Assembly (NCBI RefSeq): GCF_001639105.2 | Contig: NZ_CP028905.1 | Location: 200,467-264,466 of the forward strand | Origin: Azospirillum humicireducens | GTDB lineage: Bacteria > Pseudomonadota > Alphaproteobacteria > Azospirillales > Azospirillaceae | DNA: 64,000 bases | Direction of reading: 5' to 3' | Shown: in pieces, positions 8,479 through 16,093 of the stretch | How the letters are laid out: each line of letters opens with the position of its first letter | Numbering within the stretch: the first letter of the stretch is position 1 | Notes under the pieces: generated by a model | What the model saw: only the letters and a program-made list of their open reading frames with translations | The model's database searches: none | What the model was told of the DNA's origin: nothing | Translations under genes and position numbers: made by a program

Positions 8479-9563
8479 CGGGAGGAATCCGTGGAAAGGG
8501 CAGCGGGCGCAGCGATGCCCGGCTGGACAGGATCGGGGGCGACAGGATCGGGCAGGGAGGAGGTCTCGTTGCGCAGCAGCAGCCAGAACAGGCCGCCGGG
8601 CAGCGACAGGACGGCGATCGACAGCCCGATCAGCAGCGAGACCAGAAGCGCCGCGTCGGCATCGAAGCCGAGCAGCGCGAAGCCGGCGACCATCGCCCCC
8701 TCGCGCACACCCCAGCCGCCGAGCGAGACGGGCAGGGCTGCGGCGACGATGGCGGCCGGCACGATCGCCAGCCCGTCCAGCCAGCCGAGCGGCAGGCCGA
8801 CCGAGCGGGCGAACAGGATGGTGGCGGCGATGGTGGCGAGATGGACGGCGACGCTGTGGCCCAGCGCCGCCCAGGCGGCGGGGGTGCCGGCCATGGCGCG
8901 CAGCTGCGCCACCGCCCCCCAGGCGGTCCGCACCGGCGCTCCGTCGCGCAGCCGCTTCGGGATCGGCAGCCGGTCGCGCGGGATGCGGCCGGCCAGCAGC
9001 AGCAGCCCCATGGCCACGGCCAGGACCAGCGCGCCCGCCAGCACGGTGCCGGCGACGGCGGGCGGCGCCACCGCGGCCAGATGCGGCAGCCCGGCCAGCC
9101 CGATCAGCACCACGCCCAGGAGCGCCATCAGCCGGTCGACCAGCAGGGCCAGCATCACCGGACCGGCCGGATGGCCGAGCCTCCAGGTGAACCAGCCGCG
9201 CAGCAGGTCGGCCCCGACCGATCCCGGCAGGACCTGCCCCAGGAAGCCGCTGGCCATCTGCAGGCGGAAGGCAGTCCAGCGGGTCAGCCGGAAACCGGCG
9301 GCCCGGCCGACCGCCCGCCACCGCTGCGAAGCGAAGGGCAGGGTCAGCGCCTTCACGGCGAAGCCGGCGGCGAACAGCAGGGGGTCGGCGGCCGACAGGC
9401 GCGCGAGGATGCCCGGCCAGTCGGCTCCGGCGGCGAGCGCGCCCAGCACCACGACCGTCACCGCCAGCTTGACCAGCAGCGGCCACCGCCGTCCGACCGG
9501 CTTGCCTGAGGGTGCCCCGACCGGCCCGGCAAGGGAAGGGGCAAGAGGAAACTGTGACATCAT
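8475..9563 (-). CDS. Lysylphosphatidylglycerol-synthase-TM / UPF0104 family membrane protein (flippase-like)
   Basis: Integral membrane protein of about 362 residues with seven to eight hydrophobic segments and the family hallmark LPVSLGGWGVREGAMVAGFALLG near the C-terminus. Relatives (AglD or MprF N-terminal-like) often accompany glycosyltransferases and are thought to move or present lipid-linked substrates. The last codons overlap the start of the methyltransferase-glycosyltransferase gene, so the two are surely co-expressed. The start is uncertain: ATG-ATG codons lie about 20 nt inside a GTG, and none has a clean ribosome site. I chose the first ATG of the pair. Confidence 0.82.
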   Translation of the reverse strand: MMSQFPLAPSLAGPVGAPSGKPVGRRWPLLVKLAVTVVVLGALAAGADWPGILARLSAADPLLFAAGFAVKALTLPFASQRWRAVGRAAGFRLTRWTAFRLQMASGFLGQVLPGSVGADLLRGWFTWRLGHPAGPVMLALLVDRLMALLGVVLIGLAGLPHLAAVAPPAVAGTVLAGALVLAVAMGLLLLAGRIPRDRLPIPKRLRDGAPVRTAWGAVAQLRAMAGTPAAWAALGHSVAVHLATIAATILFARSVGLPLGWLDGLAIVPAAIVAAALPVSLGGWGVREGAMVAGFALLGFDADAALLVSLLIGLSIAVLSLPGGLFWLLLRNETSSLPDPVAPDPVQPGIAAPAALSTDSSR

Positions 9564-9808
9564 CCCCACGCGAAAAGCCTGCACCGGACCGCCTTGGCTA
9601 CGGCCTCATCACAGATCGGAGGCTGTTCTTTTACCGGCTCTCTCCTGGCTTGTCATCCTTCGTTCCGGAAGAGGTGCAAGGATCGCCACAGCCGTTAGAA
9701 GCAGGCGCGTCCGATCGGCACTATAGCTTGTGGACAGGTCAAGCGACCGCGGAACGGATACTCGGACACGACACGGCCCGGCTTTCGGCAGCTTTCCTCG
9801 CTCTCACA

Positions 9809-11974
9809 TCAGTGACAGACTCCGGGATCGTCCGCGCCGGATTTCCGCAGGGGCGGGAGCGGCATTTCCGCCGCAGTCCCGTCATGCTGCAGGACGAAGA
9901 GGAGGATGGGCTCATCGCCGCCACCCCAATCGCCGGCCAGGGGCAAACATCCCCTGAAACCGGCGAGCTGAAGATCGGGTTGAGTGAAATGGGCGGCAAC
10001 ATCGGGCCTGCGGACCAATTCCACACGGCTGACCGCCTGGAGATGGGATCCGCGAACGAGAAGAAGCCATAATGCCATCTCCCGCCGCTCCAGGTCGACA
10101 GCCCACCCCTGCACGGAGATCGCCGCTCCTTTGCCATCGACCTCGGATGCGGCGTTGTGAATGTGAAGTCCGGCGACGTCGACCGAACCGGCGAACCGGC
10201 CGCGGCGCAGGGGAAAGTCGGCATCGCCGATGGTCAAGCCGGTCTCTCCGATCCGCACCGCTGCACCGGGGGAAAGCTTCGGATCGGTCATCTCCCACTC
10301 CGGCTGGGCTGCTCCAGCGGATGGTGGGCCGCGCAGATCGTGGATTTCGATCTTCGAGACGTAATAGGCCGGGTGATCGGACGCGAAGACAACCGGCGGA
10401 TAGGCGTCGGACATGGAGCGAAACAGCGTCTCCCACTCCGCCGCGCGAGCGTCGTGCCCCTGCAGGCGCAGGAAACCCGGATACAATCCCTTGTGGAAGT
10501 CGTTGAACACCATCGCGTCGCATGCCGACCGGATCTGATAGGGCCGTGGCGTGACGAAATTTCCCATGGCGGGAACATCCAGATAGGGGAAGTCGAAAGG
10601 TGTGGTGACGATCCGCATCTCCGTATCCTTGAGCGCCGGGCCGGCCCACTCCGATCCGCCCAGCATGCAGATGCGCGACCCCGCCGCGAAATGCCGGACA
10701 ATCCAGTCCCGCGGCTCGAAGCGGGTTCGCTCGATCGCCTCCGGCCGTCCCCAGGCCACCGCCGCGACGTCCGTATAGTTCCGGGCGACCACGGCAACTG
10801 GAACCAGAAGGCAGAGAACCGGCAAGGCCGCCGCGAGCCGGCCCGGAATCCGGCCCCGGACGGGCATGCGATGCGCGCCCCGCCGGGCAAGCCCCCCGGC
10901 GATGGCCAGGGCATAGAGATACAAGGGGACCAGATGATAGCCCCCACGGTCATATTTGAAGGCGGCAAAGCCAAGAGCGGAGAAGAGGATGAAATTGAAG
11001 GACAGCCACAGGCAGCAGAGGTCGCGGTTCCGCAGACCGTGAATCACGACGGCGATGAAGGCGGCGAGGGAGAGAAGGAGAAAGACCTGTCCGTAGCCGG
11101 CAAAAAGATCGATGTTGTAATAGAAGCGAGGCGTGGACGGCAGAACCGCCGTCCACAGCATCTGCATGCCATAGCCGGCTTTCAGACGCTCGATGAAGCC
11201 GTCGTAGTACAGGATCTGGCGCAGCATCAGGATGGCGAGCAGCGGCCCGCCGACGGCGACCGCGACGGCGAGGGTGGAGCCGAGCCGCCGGGCGATCCCC
11301 CGCCAGACACCGGCCTGCCACGCGCCCCGGCCGGCAAATGCGATCGACAGTGCGGAAACGGGAAGAACGGCGAACAGGAAGCCGGATATCTTCGTCGCCG
11401 CCAACAGCGCCATCGCCGCACCAACCGCCGCCCCCAGCCTGACTCCGCCACCGCCGCGCAGGATGACGACGCTGGCATGCATCAGAACGACGAGCGGAAA
11501 GATCATCAGACGGTCGACCCGCTCCAAGCCGATGGTCAGGAACTGAGGCGAGATGGCGAACAGAACCGTCACGCACAGGGCGACGAGACGCTCCCCGGTC
11601 AGCAGTTTCGCCGTCGAGAAGAAGACCAGGGTCGCCAGGATATGCGCCGCCGCGTTCACCAGCCCCACGGACACGACCGCGCTGTGCACGAAGGACGGGG
11701 TGCGGCCGAACAGACCCGCCACCATCTCATAAGCATAGGTGGCGACGGCATAGATCATGCTGTGGCCGTCGAAATACACCGCTGCGGACGGGGCGGGCAG
11801 GCGGCCCCACGACCAGTCCCTGATCGTCCGGACATAGAGGCCGATGGCGTCGAGCGGGAAATCGGGTTCCAGGACCAGACGGGCGTGGTAATTGACGAAG
11901 GGCAGCGTCGCCGCCAGTCCCAGCAGCAGGACCAGCAGGCGGTCGGCAGCCGTACCGATCGGTTTTGACATCAT
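9809..11974 (-). CDS. Large membrane protein, glycosyltransferase-type, with C-terminal GWAxD domain
   Basis: A 721-residue protein. The first 460 residues or so hold about eleven hydrophobic segments, starting at LLVLLLGLAATLPFVNYHARLVL, with loops resembling the GT-C fold (ArnT/PMT-like) but no motif I can assign firmly. A soluble C-terminal part (about 560-720) contains QGWAVDLERREMALWLLLV and VRRPDVAAHFTQPDLQLAGF, a beta-rich module also present in the membrane protein at about 48.2-50 kb. GGAG lies 9 nt before the chosen ATG. It follows another large membrane gene on the same strand after a very short gap. A role in surface-glycan assembly is inferred from architecture and neighbours. 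Confidence 0.7.
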   Translation of the reverse strand: MMSKPIGTAADRLLVLLLGLAATLPFVNYHARLVLEPDFPLDAIGLYVRTIRDWSWGRLPAPSAAVYFDGHSMIYAVATYAYEMVAGLFGRTPSFVHSAVVSVGLVNAAAHILATLVFFSTAKLLTGERLVALCVTVLFAISPQFLTIGLERVDRLMIFPLVVLMHASVVILRGGGGVRLGAAVGAAMALLAATKISGFLFAVLPVSALSIAFAGRGAWQAGVWRGIARRLGSTLAVAVAVGGPLLAILMLRQILYYDGFIERLKAGYGMQMLWTAVLPSTPRFYYNIDLFAGYGQVFLLLSLAAFIAVVIHGLRNRDLCCLWLSFNFILFSALGFAAFKYDRGGYHLVPLYLYALAIAGGLARRGAHRMPVRGRIPGRLAAALPVLCLLVPVAVVARNYTDVAAVAWGRPEAIERTRFEPRDWIVRHFAAGSRICMLGGSEWAGPALKDTEMRIVTTPFDFPYLDVPAMGNFVTPRPYQIRSACDAMVFNDFHKGLYPGFLRLQGHDARAAEWETLFRSMSDAYPPVVFASDHPAYYVSKIEIHDLRGPPSAGAAQPEWEMTDPKLSPGAAVRIGETGLTIGDADFPLRRGRFAGSVDVAGLHIHNAASEVDGKGAAISVQGWAVDLERREMALWLLLVRGSHLQAVSRVELVRRPDVAAHFTQPDLQLAGFRGCLPLAGDWGGGDEPILLFVLQHDGTAAEMPLPPLRKSGADDPGVCH

Positions 11975-11990
11975 CGAGCCGGACTCCAGA

Positions 11991-13838
11991 TCAAGGCAGC
12001 GGCCGCGCCGACGTCGCCCGCAACAGACGGGGACCGAACAGCGATACGGAAACGGGCGTGCCGCACACCGCGATCAGCCCCCCGGAGGCAGGCACCAGCC
12101 CGGTTGGCGCCACCAGATAGACGGCGCGCAAGGCCCAGCGCGACAACTCGGGACGGTCCTGGCGCAGATCATAGACATACGAGACGGAAAAACCCGCCGG
12201 AACATCCTTCAGATAGGGCACGACCTCGCTCTGCGAATGCTCCAGCCCCCTGCGGAAGTCGTCGATCCCGATATCCGGGACGAGGTGCGGACTGGACGGC
12301 CCCGATGGATGCAGACGAAGCGTGGCGGTTGGAAATCCGGGACGCAGGACAATGCCGTCCTGTCCCTCCGGACAGTCCGGCACGGCCGCCATTCCGGCTT
12401 TTCCCGGAACCGGCTGGCGGGCAAGGCCGGTCACGGCCGCCACCGCCGGCACGAAGACGGCGAACAGGACAAGCACGCAGCCGAACAGGGGCGCCGCGGC
12501 CACGCCGCCGGCCGACCTCCCGTCCAAGGAGATGGGGGCCGAGGGAATGGGGAAGGAGCGACCTGAGCGCCGGGCCAGCCAGCCCCGCAGCCCCGTCACG
12601 ATCCCAGAGGCCGTCAAGGCGATTGCCGCCGCCCAGAAGGGAAAAAGGGTCGATGCAGACTTCCAGCCGCCATCGCCATAGACGAGGCCCGCCGACAGAA
12701 AGGTGGAAACGATGGCCAGGGCGACGAGCGTGTCGAACGCCGAACGCCGTATCGACAGAAGGACGGCAACACTCAAGGCGGCGGTCAGGAAACTGGTGCC
12801 GCCCATGCCGCCATGATAGCCGATCAGCGGCGTCGAAACGAGATAATGGCCCAGATTCGCCAGACACTGCCCGATGAGCGGTCGCGGATCGGCCAGGATG
12901 TTGGCGACCGCCCGGTCGAACAGGAAGCCGCTGACGACGCGCTCCTGTTCGACGGCAAGGCGTTGCAGCAGATCCGGATGGTCGCGGAACCCCGCGCCCC
13001 AATCCTGCCCCACCGACAGGCCATAGAGGGTATAGGCGAAATTGGCTTGCGGAGCGCCCGCCGGATTGCCGAAGGCCAGCCCCCAGGCCATCGCCGCTCC
13101 GCTGGCGGCGAGAACGGCCAAGGCCGCAAGCCCCACGGCCTGCCACCGGGTGCCGCGGCCGGGAAAGAAATAGGCGGCAGCAACAACGCACAGGGGTAAA
13201 ATGGCAAGATCGCCGGGTCTGATGTTCAGTCCGACCGCCAGGACCAGCACTCCCAAGGCATAGAGCCGGACGCTGCCGGCACCCAACGCCTGCCAGAGAA
13301 TGGCCAGGGCGACCGCGCCGAAGATGACACCCGAGGTTTCCGACAGGCTGGTCGGCAGGGTTTCCTGGGCTGCGAACAGACACAGGGCGGACAGGATCGC
13401 CGCAGCCAGCCAGCCGTGGGTTCGCAGAACGGCCCGCGCCGCCAGAAAGACTGCGATCCCGAACAGAAGCGCCTGCACCAGCAGAGCACCCTGCAGGGAC
13501 AGGCCCCCCAGCAGCAGGCGGGTCGCGCTGAATGCCGAAGACAGTGATCGGCGGGTTCCGAAGACATCCAGCGCGCCTTCCTGCAGCAGATGAAGACCGC
13601 TGAAGGCATGGCCATGGGAATCTGACCAGGGAAGCAAACCGCCGATCACAAGATACGTAGAGTCCACCGACAACCAAAATCGTGCCGCGATAGCGACAGA
13701 CATCAATAAAAATGCGAATAATAAAAATATAGACAAAAGGATTTTTCTTAAGTTTTTATCTCGATTCATTGAAATCGATGCGATTTTATTTTGGTGCACG
13801 TTTTCCACGACATCAGCCTGTTTTGAGGGAAATTGCAT
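11991..13838 (-). CDS. Polytopic membrane protein of unknown function, glycosyltransferase-like
   Basis: About 615 residues with some twelve hydrophobic segments (first at ILLSIFLLFAFLLMSVAIAARFWL) and a soluble C-terminal tail (VSYVYDLRQDRPELSRWALRAVYLV). I do not recognise a catalytic motif; topology and place between two membrane glycosyltransferase genes suggest a GT-C type enzyme or a glycan-pathway membrane component. The first 150-200 nt of the gene are clearly AT-rich compared with the rest, with MNRDKNLRKI-type codons, which could mark acquired DNA or selection for open mRNA. The start is unsure: ATG codons at residues 1 and about 24, neither with a good ribosome site. Confidence 0.6.
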   Translation of the reverse strand: MQFPSKQADVVENVHQNKIASISMNRDKNLRKILLSIFLLFAFLLMSVAIAARFWLSVDSTYLVIGGLLPWSDSHGHAFSGLHLLQEGALDVFGTRRSLSSAFSATRLLLGGLSLQGALLVQALLFGIAVFLAARAVLRTHGWLAAAILSALCLFAAQETLPTSLSETSGVIFGAVALAILWQALGAGSVRLYALGVLVLAVGLNIRPGDLAILPLCVVAAAYFFPGRGTRWQAVGLAALAVLAASGAAMAWGLAFGNPAGAPQANFAYTLYGLSVGQDWGAGFRDHPDLLQRLAVEQERVVSGFLFDRAVANILADPRPLIGQCLANLGHYLVSTPLIGYHGGMGGTSFLTAALSVAVLLSIRRSAFDTLVALAIVSTFLSAGLVYGDGGWKSASTLFPFWAAAIALTASGIVTGLRGWLARRSGRSFPIPSAPISLDGRSAGGVAAAPLFGCVLVLFAVFVPAVAAVTGLARQPVPGKAGMAAVPDCPEGQDGIVLRPGFPTATLRLHPSGPSSPHLVPDIGIDDFRRGLEHSQSEVVPYLKDVPAGFSVSYVYDLRQDRPELSRWALRAVYLVAPTGLVPASGGLIAVCGTPVSVSLFGPRLLRATSARPLP

Positions 13839-13990
13839 AGGATATTTCAAGAAAGGATAGAGGCCTGCCAGCTATTGCCGAAAGCGTGACAAGGGCGAGA
13901 ATGGAAATCGCCCGACCGCGCGCATGAACGAGCATGAGACGGACATGGGGTCGCCACCAAGACAACAGGCATGCCACGGATCATCCCCGA

Positions 13991-15325
13991 TCAGGCCGAA
14001 GCGGCCAGGGCGCTTGGATGGGGGCGGGCTGCGGCCACGCACCATAGCGCAAGAATGCCGCATGCGGCGAACATGCAGACGTCTCGTGCCACCGTGATGG
14101 TGCCGCTGTCGAGCCAGGGAAGCGACAGCACACAGGCAATCGCCGCCATCAAGCCAGCGACAACCCGCACTGGACGTGGCAATCCCGGCCACAAGGTCAT
14201 GCCGAGCGCGGCCAGCGGCAGGAACAGCACATCGGCGTAACCGAAGCGGATCGGCATGAAAAGATCACTGACAACCATGCAAACCAGGCTGACGAAAGCC
14301 ACCGTCCGCCGGGACGCCCGGCAGCGGCCGAGCCAGACCAGCATCGCCGCCGACATGCACACCCAAACGAGAAGCAAAGCAGTCGCCAACGGTTTGCCAC
14401 CGCCATTCATCAGCCCCTGCACGGTGGCATTGCGCGAACGCGCCTCCAATGAACGCGTCAGGTCGTACCCTTCGATCACTGTGGGGGCAGTGTGCGTCAC
14501 CGGGCCGAAAGTGCGATCGGCGTAATCCGTCTCCGCATAATGGTCGACCCACTCCGAAATGGCATCGACATTGGCCTTGTAGCTGAGCCACATGCTGCCG
14601 CCGACGGGCAAGGTGGCGAGCACGGCCAGGACCGCCGCCGTTGCCAGGGCACGGACAGCCACTGTCCGGTCACGTCCCAACCACAACAGGAGCACCACGA
14701 GTCCGACCGTCGGCCGCAATGCGCAGGCGATGCCGAGCGCCACGCCACGCAAGCGACTGCGCCATCCGGTCGACATGTCCAGCAGGACAAGCTCGATGGC
14801 CAGCAGCAGCGCGATGAACACATAATATTGCCCACGCTCGACATGCAGGCGCCAGTAATGGCTGGACGCCATGAAGGCGATGACCGCGGCAACGAAGAGA
14901 AAGCGTACGCTGCGGGTGGGGATCAAGCGGAGAGACAGGGCCGCCGTCGTCAAGAAGGCCGCCCATTCCAACATTGCCCAGACACCGCGCTGTACCGTAT
15001 AGGGCAGCCAGTCGAACAGACCATAAAAGGCAAGCAGAGGAGGTGGATAGGTGGCCCGGCTCGGTCCTGGATAACGGGCGATGGGATCGCCGAAGCGCAA
15101 CGGATCGTCCGGCATCCAGACATAGCTGTAGGGGTCGATGCCGGACCACAGCAGACGCGCACCTACCAAGCGGGCCCGGAAATCGATCCCGCCGAACGTC
15201 CAAACATCGCCGGCGCTGACCACCACCCCCGCGAGGATACACAGAGCCACCGCACAGAAGACATAGACCCGTAGGAAACGGACGCTGCGGCCATCAAGCT
15301 CGAACAACCGCGCTATCGACATCAT
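13991..15325 (-). CDS. DUF2029/GT87-like membrane mannosyltransferase family protein
   Basis: Integral membrane protein of about 444 residues with ten or so hydrophobic segments. The stretch DFRARLVGARLLWSGIDPYSY..RYPGPSRATYPPPLLAFYGLF matches the signature loop of the GT87 polyprenol-phosphate-mannose-dependent transferases (GxDPY followed by YPP), and HYWRLHVERGQYYVFIALLLAI fits the later N/GQ motif. The ATG pair is preceded by GGAAGGA about 10 nt upstream; the frame is open further upstream but without signals. Same strand as the two membrane genes that follow. Probably transfers a hexose from a lipid donor on the periplasmic side. Confidence 0.75.
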   Translation of the reverse strand: MMSIARLFELDGRSVRFLRVYVFCAVALCILAGVVVSAGDVWTFGGIDFRARLVGARLLWSGIDPYSYVWMPDDPLRFGDPIARYPGPSRATYPPPLLAFYGLFDWLPYTVQRGVWAMLEWAAFLTTAALSLRLIPTRSVRFLFVAAVIAFMASSHYWRLHVERGQYYVFIALLLAIELVLLDMSTGWRSRLRGVALGIACALRPTVGLVVLLLWLGRDRTVAVRALATAAVLAVLATLPVGGSMWLSYKANVDAISEWVDHYAETDYADRTFGPVTHTAPTVIEGYDLTRSLEARSRNATVQGLMNGGGKPLATALLLVWVCMSAAMLVWLGRCRASRRTVAFVSLVCMVVSDLFMPIRFGYADVLFLPLAALGMTLWPGLPRPVRVVAGLMAAIACVLSLPWLDSGTITVARDVCMFAACGILALWCVAAARPHPSALAASA

Positions 15326-15585
15326 GGACGCACATCCTTCCAAAGCGTCTTTCGAGCCCAACGGCCACTCTATAGCACCTCTCGACAGGACTTGAAGCCT
15401 TTTCCCCTGGAACAATAGAACCATCCGCGGAGTATTGCTTTACCCGACATCCGCTCCCTCTCCTGTAGAACATACACGGTACAGTCGGTGGCAGCCGACG
15501 CATCGACGGCGGAGCGCCCGGAACTTAGCTGGACTTTGCGCATTACGCAGGGAAGCAGACGGCCTGATGATGAGACAGTCATATC

Positions 15586-16093
15586 GCGCCAGAGTTGGAC
15601 GCGTACGGCCGCGAGAGCATCGCTGAAGGTTGGTTCAACTTTTCGATACCACAGCGCGGCACGGGGTGCGATTGCCGGGTCCGACCATTGCCGTTGGGTC
15701 TCACCCCCCAGGGGACGGCGCGCCTCGGCGAAGGTCACTTCGACGGCCCAGCGCCGAACGAACCAGCGCAGCACATCGAGTGGATCGACGTGGAGGTCGG
15801 TGCAGAGAAAGCCCTGCGGCTCGAAGCCGCCATACCAGCCGTTCACCCGAACGCAATGCCAGGAGGTTCCGGCATCCTCCAGGAGTTGCGCCAAGGACGG
15901 CAACCGGGCACCCGATACCCGAGGACGCCCGATCGTTCCTGGAAATCGTAGCGGGGCCGGTTCGAACAAGCGTGCATCCAGGCGCAAGCGCGTGATGATG
16001 GTGAGATGGGCACGCAGGTCGTTGAGCAACTCGACAGCCGCGTGGGTAGCGAGCCGGCTTGCCACCAGGACAAGCCGGGAAAAGGGAGGTGGA
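15586..16093 (-). pseudogene. Decayed transposase fragment, IS701-like C-terminal part
   Basis: The minus-strand frame encodes PFSRLVLVASRLATHAAVELLNDL, then PSLAQLLEDAGTSWHCVRVNGWYG, then RWFVRRWAVEVTFAEARRPLGGETQRQWSD, the conserved C-terminal half of a DDE transposase of the IS701-like type. The N-terminal half is absent, and the frame begins right at the stop codon of the beta-helix gene. After WSDPAIAP it jumps to ALWYRKVEPTFSDALAAVR, which in relatives lies further on, so an internal deletion is likely. Beyond that the frame loses resemblance. No terminal inverted repeats found. Family assignment is from memory of the motif block. Confidence 0.7.

Noticed and set aside
7012-9726. Plus-strand open frame of 904 residues
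   Set aside because: Antisense of two well-supported genes and low complexity.
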